Positions 22,400 to 34,083 are shown, counted from the first letter of the stretch. The stretch is DNA of 64,000 nt from Kingdonia uniflora (GCA_014058105.1 JACGCM010002657.1:682001-746000), one strand, 5' to 3'. Notes: a model not told the origin generated them from the sequence alone. Numbers and translations: made by a program.

Positions 22400-25300
22400 C
22401 TTACTCAATTTCTTTTGAGCTTCTTTATATTTTGCATTTAACTCGTCGTACTTTTTCTTCTAGTCTTCGACTCCTACGACGTTTCCTTCTAAATGTGCAA
22501 CCAAGTTTAGCTATACATAAAAAGAAAGATAATTATAAAACAAATAATGAATGGCGTATAAGTTTAGATGTATATATTCCTATATATAAGATTTCATACT
22601 CACAGCTAAGGGCTATAGTTCTTGTTTTTCATCTATCAAGTTCTCATTGATAGCAGTCAAGGTCTCATACTCCAGTACCTGTTATCAATCATAAATGAGT
22701 ACTTCCTAAAAAATGAATAACTGTCAATAAACTTGTATCTTCTTGGTATTCATAGTACTGACTTTCTTTTGGAATTTTAGATGCAAATCTTCAAGTGAGT
22801 TCTTCAATTCAATATTTTCCAATACATCTTCTGGCAACTTTTCATTTAATTATCTAAGTGAATTGCACTCTAATGTCTGATAACAAAAATGTATGGTTTA
22901 GGTGACTACGAATATCTATGGCATCTATAAACAGCACAGAAGGAAGAGAATGTTAAAACATTGTGAACTAATGTAAGGGAAACAAAACTACGGATACCTT
23001 GTCATTCAGCCTTTTTATTATTTCACTATAGTCCTTCTCGCTGATCGAGTCGACCACTTGCTTCGCTTGAATGTCTACTTCTAACCTATTATTTGCCTCT
23101 TTCAAACTATCACATTCAACTGTCTATAATAGTAACAAAATAATTTATTGAAGTCACTAAAATGTCAATTGAACTTTAGATTCAATAATTCATATTGTCT
23201 GGTAGTTTCAAATTGTCGAGTATGCAAAAGTCGACAAAAAGTCATCTGATAAGTGTTGATCACAACCCATACAACAATTTCCAATAACTTGTAATTATCG
23301 ATGAGATGTATAATCGACAATATGTATTACTAGTAAAATATTACTTAAAAGGTTTGGAGAGTGTGTGTACACCTTCAACTCCATAGCCTCAAGCAGTTCT
23401 GATCTTGCCCGGTCTTGCACCACCTTTGCTAACTTCAACGAATTGACTTCAAACTTCAAGTTGGAGATTTCCTCTTCCAAACGATGGAGATCTTCATTTT
23501 GCCCCTCAACCTATAAAAGAGTAGAAGCCAATATTAAAAGAAAGATGAAAAGTACTACCCCAAATACTATAACAATAATCAGATACTCATATTTTCACTG
23601 TGTGAAATACTACCCCCATCCCTCAATATGCTCCTGCCATCATTTTCATCAAGATTAAAAACATCTGGGCAAAGCTTGGAGAATGAAACTAAATTGAACC
23701 ATTCAAAGTGTCCTTCACTATAGATATTAATTCCGCCGCGTACTTTCCTCCCCCTCGTCGAGATTAAAGAGTCCCTCTATTTCCCTTAAGAGAATAGATT
23801 CTCCCAATCATACTTTGGCTTGTATGCGCATGGTTCAGCAGCAAAACACAAACTGCTCTTCTCAAGATAAATGGGAGCCCTTGGCACAGGTTGCCTTCTG
23901 CTGAACTATCGCTGTACTTTATTAGGATTGTATGACTCTTTGTGTTCAGGACTACAAAGCAAACCCATGAAACTAGCAACTTTTTTGAATGTATGTCTGT
24001 CTTTCCTCTTCTCCAAGTATGGGTCTCAGATGACTTAGAACATGAAAGATATATATATTAGTAAGGCAAATAAATTTAAACAAAATTTCACTTATTAAGC
24101 AAAAAATATTATTGACGTATTTAGGAGCGACAAAAAGATATTACAATTTGTCGAGGCATGTCCTATTCACAATTATAGAGTACGTTAATTGCCGATTACG
24201 TTTGTAATCGTTAATAAAAGACTATAAAATTGTCGATACTCCATATAATCAACAATTAAGTTATCGATACTTTATATATTTGACAATTTCGATATCTAAA
24301 TTGTCAAATATATATAAATCGACACTTATCTAGACAAATTCATGTAACAAAAATCAAACAAATTCCCATCTTTAAGACCAGAAAATTAATACTATAAAAA
24401 TTACATATTAAATAAATAAAAGTTAAAGAGAACTTACATCCTCAAGCTTATAATTGTCAAGAACTTCTCTAAACATCTTTAAAGCTACTTCACCACTTCT
24501 TTCATTTATTGTCCTAGTCCAAGACCACCTCATATAATACTCAGGAGCACGGGAATGATTAGGTTTTGGAATTCCAGGCAGCTTTGGGAAGTGTTCGAAT
24601 ATGGTCTGTCAAAATAAAAAAACCTTCAATGAGGAGGTAAAGAAAGCAACAGTCCAACAACAAAACCAAATAATGTATGCATAAACTCACCTCTAGCAAT
24701 GTAGTACATCATGCAAGTGCTTTAATATTTACTCTTGAAGAAGAGCCTAAACTGCAATACAGGTGTGCCAAGGCCGCAGCCTCCCATAACCATGTAATCT
24801 CTGAGTTTTTGATCTCAAAGAAATTTAGATACTTCGCCAACACTTCTGTCCCTTTCTTGGCAGGGAAAAGAAAAATTCCAGGAACATATAACATGTACGC
24901 TTTGGTAACTACTCGAGAAGACAATCTCATAAGTTTTGAGGAAGAAGATGCCTCTACTTCAGCGGGTTCATGGTCATTTCTTCAAAGCCTGTAGACGAAA
25001 TAATCCACCATCTTCACCAGTGAAAGAGATATCCCCTGCCCTCCAGCCTTTAGATTAAGGTAAACTTGATCACTTTGAAACAAACAATCTTTAAATACTT
25101 TCTTGACATTAGCTGCTCCTCACATTACCTGAACAACTGCTAGATCACCACCAGCTCTCAAACCAACTAACCTCCAAACATCCTCCAAGGTTAAAGTAAT
25201 CTCACCCCATTTGAAATGAAAAGTATGTCTCTGGATGCCAACGCTCAAAGAAAGCTGTAATCAAAGCTGCATTATAGTATTACTATGAGATTGCTCCAAT

Positions 25301-26073
25301 TCTGCCAAGCCCTTGCAAATTTACTAGACTTTGAACTTTATTAACCTCCCTTGTAATGTCCCAAGTAGGACTGTGGTGAAAGACCCGTAGACAGCTGGGG
25401 TCCTGTAAATACAATATAATCCCATTTGTCATTGTCTAAATTAAAGAAACACTTACCAAAATTGGGATTAAAACTAAAATAATTAGTTATTTTCTGTACC
25501 TGTCCAAAAACTTTAGCTTTCGCTCTATGTTTCACGAAGCTCGTCAACAAAAAGGTGTCCCTGGGGCCATATTCGTCAGCTTCTATTTTTGAATTATTTG
25601 ATTAATTGTTGTTGTCCTCACGGAAACCTTCTTTGTCTTTGGTTCTAGTATCTTGTTCTTCAACTGTAGGGTTTGGAAAAGCTTTAAATTGAGTATTAAC
25701 GCTCGCAGAAAATTCATTATACTTGAAATAATTTGTACTAGAAACAGAAGCTTGGGAATCAGTAGTTCTAGAGTCTTCTACAGACTCTCCTTGGGAATCA
25801 GTGCAAGCTTTTATATCTCACTGGGGGGGGGGGGAATGCCACTTGTAAAAGGGGTTAATAAATCGTCATCTTCCTGAAGGGCTACCTGGGGGTCACTGGC
25901 ACTTGCATAGTCTTCCCTTACTTGTTCTATCCTACTTAAATTTATTTTGATTCTTATGGCTGGCACACAGGGAGGTTTGCTATAATTTGGATGCGAGGAA
26001 TCTTTTTGCTCTGAATTTTAGCCTTTTCTTTAGGGAGGCTATTGGGGGTATCCTCGCTTTTATCTTTGGTGCC
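22400..26073 (-). pseudogene. PMD plus coiled-coil gene carried by the MULE, broken, many exons
   Basis: A second PMD gene (PF10536 type), divergent from the one in the Harbinger. The start may be the ATG at 26073 (MAPKIKARIPPIASLKKRLK). Recognisable blocks: FFERWHPET then GEITLTLEDVWRLVGLRAGG (about 25235-25145), SSRVVTKAYMLYVPGIFLFP (about 24910), EAAALAHLYCSLGSSSRV (about 24735) and APEYYMRWSWTRTINERSGE (about 24530-24480). These are the PMD order with GT/AG introns between them. Small downstream exons encode a coiled coil: LHRLEEEISNLKFEVNSLKL (23490), KEANNRLEVDIQAK (23090). Several stops interrupt it. Introns hold TTGTCGA motifs (23190-23330, 24110-24345). Exact exon ends are uncertain. 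Confidence 0.7.
24110..24345. repeat. TTGTCGA motif cluster in a PMD-gene intron
   Basis: Repeated AATTGTCGATAC, TATCGATAC and TCGACAATT-type phrases within an intron of the minus-strand PMD gene. Same family as the clusters at the two ends. Confidence 0.6.
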
Positions 26074-26124
26074 ATCCTACTTAACAAACTCCCAACAAAG
26101 ATTACCACATTATAGAATAGGCAT

Positions 26125-26560
26125 TGAATGTTATTGTCGAGTAATAAGAAATAAAAAATGAAGTAGTAAATATTTCTCGAGACCATAAGACTTCGACAAA
26201 TAATTTGTTGATAACAAAAATATCGACAAATAAGTACTTGAAATTTGTTGAAACGAGAGTACTTCGACAAATAATTTGTCGATAACGAAAACATTGACAA
26301 ATAAGCACTTCAAATTTGCTGAGTCCATAAAACTTTGTCAAATAATTTGTCGATTATAATAACATCGACAAACTGACCACATAATAACAGAGTTTAATTG
26401 TTGACACATCATAACTCGACAAATAACTTACTAGAAAATTATTGAAAAACAAATATATTGACAATATATTTTTCGAGTATAACAAAAATGACAATTTCCC
26501 AGGCAAAAACATATAAAATAATGTCGATATATCACACATCGATAATTATGCGAATGTATA
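26125..26560. repeat. TCGACAAT/ATTGTCGA motif cluster, right, with tandem units
   Basis: Three tandem units of about 75 bases (about 26180, 26255, 26325), each with the palindrome TCGACAAATAATTTGTCGA or a close variant followed by TAACAAAAACATCGACAAA. The third unit onward (26310-26535) repeats 16638-16860 in direct orientation, including ATATTTTTCGAGTA and AGGCAAAAACATA. Confidence 0.8.
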
Positions 26561-26819
26561 TCCCACTTTCTATGGTATATTTGTCGATGTTATGCTTATA
26601 TCTTTCATTTGGGGAAAATTCCTTAATTTTTTTTTCAAAGAAACAAAAAAAATGCATAATGGCATTACACGGGAAATTAGAAAAAAAACTAGAAGAAAAG
26701 ATGATAGAAGCGAAATGGGGAGACTTTGAATTACATTCGATTACCTGGTGTATGAGGGAGGTGTATAATTACAGTATACCGATTTATAGCTCCTCTCCAT
26801 AATATACGAGAACAATTGA

Positions 26820-26990
26820 TCATCGAGAGAGAATGAGAGTGAGTGAGAGAGAGTAATATAGGGGAGTAAGTGAGTGAGTTTGAGACGATCGTAGAGGGGG
26901 ACTGACAGAGAGAGAGAGAGAGAGGGGAGGGTGTAAAGTGAGTGAGTGAGTGAGTAGAGTGAGTGAGTAAGTGAGTTGTGAGCTGTTGGG
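26820..26990. repeat. GA/GAGT-rich simple sequence near the right end of the MULE
   Basis: Interrupted (GAGT)n and (GA)n runs. Mirrors the CT-rich tract inside the left end, so it may be part of long, degraded terminal repeats. Open frames here are low-complexity and not genes. Confidence 0.85.
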
Positions 26991-26991
26991 G

Positions 26992-27085
26992 TGCCACGTA
27001 GGCAGTCCAATGTGGCAACCTGTATGGTGTGGGGAGAGTGTAGCATGGGTGTAGCACAAAAGGGAATGTAGGGGAATCCTCTCCC
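26992..27085 (-). repeat. right terminal inverted repeat of the MULE
   Basis: Reverse complement of the left repeat, with an 11-base extra segment (GTGTAGCATGG-type duplication) in the middle. Followed directly by ATCTAATAT (27086-27094). Confidence 0.9.
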
Positions 27086-27179
27086 ATCTAATATTGCTTG
27101 TTATTACATCCCTACATCCCTATTTTACCCGTTATGCTCTGTTGTGAATAGTAGTCATGGTTGTTATTTGGTTATCATT

Positions 27180-27711
27180 CATTATCTAGAATCAAGGGAG
27201 CTAAATATAGATGGGTTACTATAAGGGCTTATTTGGGATCTTGAAAGCATTGACCAAGTAGCCACTGACTCGACCTTATTACTACAAGATGACATGCCAC
27301 AGTTATGGCCCATTAAGGGGCCCTTACAAGAAAAGGGGGTCTTTTATGCTGTTATGCAATCATTATCGAGATGCCTCAAAACTAATTTTTGTAACATCCA
27401 CCATTAAGAGAAAATGGTCATTAAATGATCATGATATGAGACCTATAAATAGGAACGAGGAAGAACAGATTAAAGACAAATTTTTTGATCAAGAAAATAC
27501 CTACAATAATTTTGGAATACGTGCTATAATAAGCAGTCATAGAGTAAATAATATCAATTCTTTTTCAATTCCTTACTAGAGGTTGTGGTTTTTACCTATT
27601 TAAAGGTTTCAATGCTAATTCTTGTGTGTTAGTAATTATTTGTTATTGTTCGTGTTCTGATCATTCTCGGTGTAAGAAACTAAGTTCGAATCCCAAATTT
27701 AGGCTCTTCAT
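27180..27711 (+). repeat. probable 5' LTR of Tat element T1 (left limit unknown)
   Basis: It ends at TTCA immediately before a primer-site-like TTTGGTGCCGTCTGT. A TATA box (CCTATAAATAGG, 27442-27453) lies at the expected place. I could not find the other LTR in the window, so the left limit is a guess. Confidence 0.45.
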
Positions 27712-27730
27712 TTGGTGCCGTCTGTAGGAA
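27712..27730 (+). other. primer-binding-site-like sequence of T1
   Basis: TTTGGTGCCGTCTGTAGG. The same motif occurs, on the minus strand, beside the LTR of T3 (47593-47610) and in variant form at 51007-51021. I do not assign a tRNA. Confidence 0.6.
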
Positions 27731-27789
27731 ATCGGCAAGGATTAGCCACAAATTCTTAATTCCAATAGGTACTAATTAAGTTCACAAAA

Positions 27790-28960
27790 ATATGTCAAAT
27801 CCTAATCAAACACAACTGATTTTGTAGATAGATGGAGCATGTACGGGATCAAATCAACTAGTAGAACTACGTGCCACGCTCAACTCTAAACCAGAAAGAA
27901 GAACAGCTTTAGAGTAACAGTTGGCTAAAGTGTAGAATGCTCTAAAAGCTTTCCAGGGACAATAGGCTGCAGTCTAGAGAAACAAAGAGGTATAGCCGGC
28001 AACATCATGAATTTCAGCTCGAGATAGATTAAGACCTCGTAGAAGGGCTAGTCAAGGAGCTAGTATCCAGCCAGATTAACATCTGTGAGGGTCCAAGATT
28101 CTCATTCATCCAGAGCCTATCGTTAAATAGGAGGTTAATAACCCTTGACAAGCAAAGGATGCATCGAGGGTATGAATCTGTGTTCCTGTATGGGAAATAT
28201 TAAGTGAGGGAAGTAGAAATCCCAACCTTTGGGGGAAATGCTTTCAGCGTCAAGTAGTCACAACTTGACAGTTCATCACCCAAAAGCATATGGATAAGTG
28301 CATTAAGGAACTCTTTTAGAATCCTAAACACGCGCCAGCTAAAACATTATCAGCGCATTACAAAAGAGTTCAATTGGGCAAGAGCTGCTCGATAACGATA
28401 TTCCTCCTAGTTTTCACACGTCAAAAAATTAAAATTGCAGAGGGACAGATCCAGTCAAGTATGTCTAGAAGATCTAAGACTCTATAGGGTTGCATTCAAC
28501 ATCAAACCACATTTTATGCAGGTTATACTGGTTTTATTTCCTAGAAGATGTATCAATTCACTCTTTTGATCAATTACAAAAATGCTTTGTTAAGAACTAT
28601 TCACACAATCGGGATAAGGGCAAAACACAGAACGAGAGATTGAGCGCGCTATAGACACTGGGGGCGATAAAAATGTATTAAATTTCAAGGATACCGACCC
28701 TGTAAGGGAAACAATCTTCCAAAACCCGTCTTTCCAAAATTAATAACCAATCTTGCAGATATCTATCCTACATTTTTGAAAGACATGTTCTTTAGAAATG
28801 CGCAACCTCTTGTGCCAATTGATGGAAAGCTATACTGCAAATGTTACAAAGTGGGGAACTGTGATACTAAATGATGCTACGCTCTACAAAGACTCATAAA
28901 ATATATACTAAAAGACAGAAGGATACATGGGTATATTGTCGACCTGGAGAGTTATAAGAA
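27790..28960 (+). pseudogene. gag of Tat element T1, heavily broken
   Basis: Capsid-type polyprotein remnants in shifting frames. The N-terminal part is Gln/Leu-rich (KAFQGQ*AAV); later parts read MDKCIKELF and, near 28830-28920, a knuckle-like KLYCKCYKVGNCDTK followed by CYALQRLIKYILKD, the position and wording of the Tat gag zinc knuckle. Sequence then runs into an LTR of another family at about 28980. The protease that should come next may be the one at 51.6/61.8 kb. Confidence 0.6.
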
Positions 28961-28979
28961 TGGGAGCTATAAAAAGATT

Positions 28980-29325
28980 GTGGTAGCATATTCCCCAGAA
29001 TCGATAGGGATAGGCTAAATAGAGTCAAGTAAAATATATCTTGTCATTAGATCCCTAAATTCGGCAAGGAGAAGCTAGCAAAACCAAGTCGAAGGTGTCA
29101 GGTTCTCGTATATAGGTCTCGAAGCTCTGCAGTAACTATTGAGCTTTGTCAAATAGAGTTGTTGCACATGATCCATGAAGTTCGCCCACCACCTATTAGT
29201 CCAGGAGACCAATTACTTTGTAACTATCTGTATCTAATATAAATACAGGCAAAGCATATGCCAACTTGGATGGATTTTTACATATCATTCTTGAATATAC
29301 TTATTAAATCTTTCTGTAAATTGAA
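28980..29325 (+). repeat. truncated 5' LTR of Tat element T2
   Basis: Matches, in reverse complement, the LTR at about 51230-51540. Shared phrases include AAAACCAAGTCGAAGGT, GTTGCACATGATCC, the TATA region TATAAATACAG, GCATATGYCAAC and TTATTAAATCTTTCTG. It stops short of the LTR end: a primer site is missing and gag-leader sequence follows at once. Confidence 0.75.
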
Positions 29326-29347
29326 AGTTTATGAAGACAACAAGATT

Positions 29348-29415
29348 GATTCTCAATTCGATAAGGATCGCCTCCCCAGGCATTCTCAATTCGATAAGGA
29401 TCGCCTCCCCAGGCC
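29348..29415 (+). repeat. 33-bp tandem duplication in the gag leader of T2
   Basis: The phrase encoding SQFDKDRLPRP occurs twice back to back with no base change between copies, so the duplication is recent or has been kept identical. Confidence 0.85.
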
Positions 29416-30410
29416 CAAAGTGATCATCGATCTAGAGCTTCCTAGAGGAAGAACATGCCAAGAGAAGAGTGAAATCAAACTTCAAGATCTTGATCAAGGA
29501 ACCTAGATAGAATATTATGATATTTAGCCTCACATTGTTAGTATCGATAACCCAGGAAAGTTGACAAATACATCATTAAACCTCACCACCTCCTTTGAGA
29601 AGACCAGTTAGAGAATGGTTGGGCCTAGAAGGATAACGAGATTTTGATTCTCAGGCTATAGCTGTTCCAAACAATCTCCCACAATATATTACCTTGGACG
29701 ACTTGAACAATCAAATTTAGGCCATACATTATGACAATCCTAGTCGAAGATCAACTCTCGATAGGATCAAGACGAACCCTATTTCTCCTTACCTCAAAGT
29801 CATGCCTATTCCAGACAACTTTTACATGCTAAAGATTCATCAATACGCAGGTCTCACCGACCCTCTCACCCACGTCTATCACTATAAAGTAATAGTTGGC
29901 TTGTACTACAAACTTTATCACATGTTATGCCATTTCTTTAACATGGGCCTCAAGGAAGAGCTTCTCAAGTAGTTTTACACCATTTCCAAAGGATAAATTA
30001 CCAGCTTCTCCCAGTTTCAGTGACTATTTGAATCAAATTATGCACATACTAAGGAGCGTGAGATAACAATGGATTCATTGTTCTTTTTTTAACAAGGTAT
30101 AAAGGAAATTCTAGCCTTGGGAATTCGGATCCAAAGATTGTCGTACCAGCATTCACCTCGGCACTCCACATCAATTCTAAAGTTTAAGAAGAGCTTACGC
30201 TTTACAAACCAAAGACAGTTACCTAAATGATCGATGTGGTTAATAACTACATCAAGTTTGAACGATCTAAGAAAGATAAGATGAAAAGCTTTTATGCTAT
30301 TCATTATAACGATATAATTTTACCGCTACACTCGAAACCAACAAGTAATGTTGTTTTCAAACAACATGGGCGATTCAACAATAATGCTAAGAAAAAAGAC
30401 AGAAAAAGAT
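29350..30410 (+). pseudogene. gag of Tat element T2, broken
   Basis: Retrotrans_gag-type capsid region: PDNFYMLKIHQYAGLTDPLT (about 29820) is the usual opening, followed by FNMGLKEELLK, and later MIDVVNNYIKFERSKKDKMK ending in a Lys/Arg-rich tail. Several stops and shifts. Continues to the protease at 30.8 kb in the same orientation. Confidence 0.75.
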
Positions 30411-30799
30411 AGACCTATCCTGATCCTACCTCCTATGACGACCGTCAACCATCTTACCAATATTAAGGGGGGATGAGCTATTTCAAGAAGCGCAAGAAAT
30501 TTTAGACATCCCAAATAAACCTTTGTGCTAATATCATAATGTCCATAGCAATGAGACTAACAACTGCTACTCCATTATATATATTTTTTACCGTATTATC
30601 ATAACAGGGAGGCTCCATGAGTACGTTGTTGATGTTCAGAAGTTCCTCGAAGAAGAAACAAAAAGAAAAGAACTCAAATAAGAATAGGGACAAGGTTAAG
30701 CATGCCATCTTTACATGATTGAGATCGAAAAAGGCAAAAAGTAAAATAAAGATGACAGAATCATATCATGCTATAAGATGACATCATCTGATAAATTTC

Positions 30800-31090
30800 T
30801 TAACTTCTACCCAACTTCAGCAAGGCCAAACGCCCATATCACATTTCCTTCGAAGACTATGACACCAGCCATGTCAAATACCCTCATGATGACCCATTGG
30901 TGATAATGCTCAAAGTAGGACAAGACTATTTGCATAGCCTCCTCGTTGATATGGGAAGTGTGGCTAATATGCTATTCAAGATGGCAGCTGACATTCTAGG
31001 CCTCAAAGATTTAGTCAAAACTTTGGCTACAACTATCAAAGGATTTAATGTGTAAAAAAATTAGCACTGGGAGAAATTACTTTGTCTGTT
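30800..31090 (+). pseudogene. aspartic protease region of T2
   Basis: Reads ISFEDYDTSHVKYPHDDPLV then LLVDMGSVANMLF. The active site of retropepsins is D-T/S-G; here it is D-M-G, so activity is unlikely. The wording matches the corresponding T4 region, whose active site is D-I-G. Confidence 0.75.
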
Positions 31091-31609
31091 CAAGCATAAT
31101 CAGAAATCACCTTCGTTAAATTCATTGTTATCGATACCGAATAAAAATACTTGGAAATCTTAGGAAGAAGTTGGCTTCACTCCATCAAGGCAGTACCTTT
31201 GACATATCATCTGCATTACATTTTCCATCAAATCACGAAGTCTATAAAATAAAAGAGAGTCAAGCTGTGGCACGAATGAGTAAAAATACAACCACAAACT
31301 CTCATGCATTAAAACTCCTGAAAGCATAATAATTACAGAAAGAGCCACCTCCAGCGTTAGAGTAATATGATACTGCATCAGTTGAATCTATAGAGCTTGA
31401 TGGGTCAAGGAGAAACACTTTTATTGGATCTAAACTATCATCAGAAGAAAGGAAAACCTTACTGTAGCTCTTAATGAAAAACGTTTATATCTTTGCATGG
31501 TCTTTCCAAGAGATGGCAGGGATTAACCTATCAGTTGCATGCCATAAATTAAACCTCATCCTTGACAACAAGGTTGTAGTGCCAAAAGTGCTATAACCTG
31601 GTCCCCAGA

Positions 31610-33330
31610 CTCTGATAAGCAGTGAATGAAGAAATCGATAAGCTACTTCAAGTTAGATTCATTCGAGAAGCCAAATATCTAAAGTGTGTCTCAAACATTG
31701 TAGCTGCCCTAAAGAAGAATGGAAAAATCAGGGTCTGTGTAGATTTTATTAAACCAAATAAGTTCATATCTAAAGTTAACTTTCCCTTTTATTTGATTCC
31801 TCAACTCCTTGACTTCGTAGTAGGTCACAAGCTTCTTTTAATAATGGATACATCCTTAAGATACAACCATGTTCCTCTCGCCAAAGAAGATCAAGAGAAG
31901 ACTGCATTTGTAATAGAAATAGGCCTTTACTGTTGCACGATCATGCCCTTTAGATTTAAAAATGCAGGAGCTACATAGCAGCGGCTCGTTACAAGAAAGT
32001 TTAAAGATTACTTGGGCAAAATTATAGAGGTATACATCGACGACATGATCTGCAAGAGTCTGAAGCGGGAAGATCATTGTAGCAATCTACAAACTATCTT
32101 CGATATCCTTTGTACGTACTGTATGAAACTAAATCTAGAAAAATTCCAATTCGGGGTCACATCTGGAAAGTATTTTGGGCATCTAGTTGGCAAAAGAGGA
32201 ATAGAAATTGATCCAGAATAAATCAAAGCACTTATGGCAATGCCATCACCATAAGCCAAAAAAGATGTCCAAAAGCTTGCCAGAAAGGTTGCAGCTCTCC
32301 ACAGGTTCACCTTAAAGTTATCTGATTGATGTAAACTTCTTTACCTTCTTCTTTGAGGAAACCCATCTTCTATGAAAACGAAACAACCCAAGGAAATCTT
32401 GTGGACCCCAGAATGTGAATTAACTTTCTAGGATCTCAAAAGATACTTAGGGCATCCTCCTTTAATGAGTACTCCTATTGATGGCGAGGTATTAATGATG
32501 TATCTATCGACAATAGAAGACTCAATTAGTTTTATTCTTATTTGAGAAGACAATATAGTAGAAATGTCAATTTACTTCATTAGCAAAAGTCTCATACCTA
32601 CAAAAAAAGCATACACCACCACTGAAAAAAAGCAGCTTCTAGCCCTGGTGTATAGTTTCCAAAAACTTTGGCCTTATTTCCATGCACACCCCATCAAAGT
32701 CATCACCAAATTCCCCCTCAAACTAGTACTTTCCTAAAAAGAAAAGTCTAGAAGGGTCCAACAATGGTCAATTTTCCTAGGAGAATATAAAATTTCCTTC
32801 CAACCACAACTATTAACAAAAGGACAAACAGTAGTAGACCTCTTGGTAGACTTTCCGGTCGAAGACCTCGAATGGGAAGAACTCGAAGAAGTAGTAGCCG
32901 ATGACTCAATTACAGAACCGGACGCATGGTCAAAAAGTACAGGATGAAGACTATTTGCAGATCCATCTGCAAGACCACGAGGATTAGGGATTGGTATAGT
33001 TTTTATTACTCCGTCCAATCACCAAATTAAAAAAGTAATCAAACTCAAGTTCTATACAACAAACAATAAAGCCGTGTATGAGGCTATTTTACATGGCCTC
33101 AACGTCGCACTAGCACTGGGAGCAGAAGAAATAGCTATCTACATGGATTCACTACTCGTAGTCAACCATTTCAACAAGATATTTAAAATATCAGGCAAAA
33201 TGATTAACTACGCTGCGCTGGTCAAAGACAAAATGAAGAAATTTAAATACGCCACAATTTCATATTTTCCATGAGCAAAAAACTGACATGCCGATGCTCT
33301 AGCATGCTGCAATGCTCGAAGATAGTAAAA
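31610..33330 (+). pseudogene. reverse transcriptase, RNase H and extra (archaeal-type) RNase H of T2
   Basis: RT: FIREAKYLKC, ALKKNGKIRVCVDF, MDTSLRYN, IMPFRFKNAG, and the catalytic YIDDM at 32032 intact; then FGVTSGKYFGHLVGKRGIE. RNase H follows (about 32400-32720: TTEKKQLLALVYSFQKLWPY). Next comes the second, aRNH domain: NKAVYEAILHGLNVALALGA, IYMDSLLVVNHFN (about 33065-33290). Two RNase H domains in this order define the Tat/Ogre lineage of Ty3/gypsy. Interrupted by several stops. Confidence 0.88.
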
Positions 33331-33559
33331 AGAAAATACTAGATATCAAAGTTCTCGAACATTCTAGTCTCAAAAAAACCTATGCCATACAAATCCAAGT
33401 TGCCAATGTTGGCGATCCTGATGATTGAAGAAAGCTATTCCTTACATATTTTAATTGTAATATTCTTCCCAAGATTTTAGAAAAAGCTCGATCATTATTA
33501 GCCAAATGTCTAAGGTTCAAAGTCTAAGGAGGAGTGCTATACTAAATCACTGACGGAGG

Positions 33560-34083
33560 GCCACTAATCGAGTGTATCTATCAAAGGCAAGTCTAAATCA
33601 AGATTCAAGAACTCCATAAAGGAATTTGTGCTGCACATATCTCAGGGTGGTCAATAACGCAAAGAGCATGTACACAAGGTTTATACTGGCTAAAGATGAG
33701 ATAAAACTGCGAAGACTTTGTTTGAAAATGCTACAAATGCCAAATCCATGCAAAATACATCAAAAGTCCAACCCTCCGACTTACATGTCAATAATGTCCT
33801 CTGGCCATTTAAATGATGGGCCATCGACATTATTTGTCCCTTCCACCCTATATCAGGAAACATAAAATTTATCCTGGCAGCAGCAGACTATTTTATAAAA
33901 TAGGTTGAAACTGTACCACTTTGTCAAACCATGAAGATGAAGTGATCAAATTCCTATAGGAGCACATAATCACAAGATTTGGTTGTCCAAAAATGATAAG
34001 ATCCGATAATGGCAAATTATTCATCAACACTAAAGTCCTTAAATTTCTCCACAAGTATAAAATTTAAATATCTGCTTTAACAT
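33560..34083 (+). pseudogene. integrase of T2, first part
   Basis: Zinc-binding region (LHKGICAAHISGW ... CEDFV*KCYKCQIHA) and start of the catalytic core (AADYFIK; TRFGCPKMIRSDNGK; VLKFLHKYKI). It is cut at 34083 by the insertion of T3 and resumes at 48201. Confidence 0.85.
34079..34083. repeat. left target-site duplication of T3 (AACAT)
   Basis: AACAT before the LTR; GACAC (48201-48205) after the other LTR. They differ at two positions, both transitions, as expected of an original AACAC or similar. Removing T3 with one copy of the site restores the T2 integrase frame order. Confidence 0.65.

Larger units (their letters stand above)
15958..27085. mobile_element. complete Mutator-like element (MULE), 11.1 kb
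   Basis: Both ends start GGGARAGGATTCCCCT and continue as inverted repeats for about 90 bases, flanked by a perfect 9-bp duplication. Inside: a FAR1/FHY3-type MULE transposase on the plus strand, and on the minus strand an unrecognised gene and a PMD/coiled-coil gene. Introns and spacers contain many TCGACAAT/ATTGTCGA motifs. The transposase has lost a catalytic Asp and has stops and shifts, so the copy cannot move itself. The intact duplication shows it has not been rearranged at its ends since insertion. Confidence 0.93.

Noticed and set aside
25820..25832. Poly-G run as a structural signal (also 36197-36205)
   Set aside because: Single homopolymer runs; could be sequencing or polymerase slippage, no repeated G-tract pattern for a quadruplex.
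26731..27087. Overlapping Ser/Thr/Leu/His-rich frames at the right MULE end
   Set aside because: Translations of the GA/GAGT simple repeat and terminal inverted repeat; low complexity, not genes.
32734..33018. 94-codon minus-strand frame
   Set aside because: Complement of the T2 RNase H to aRNH linker, which reads sensibly on the plus strand.
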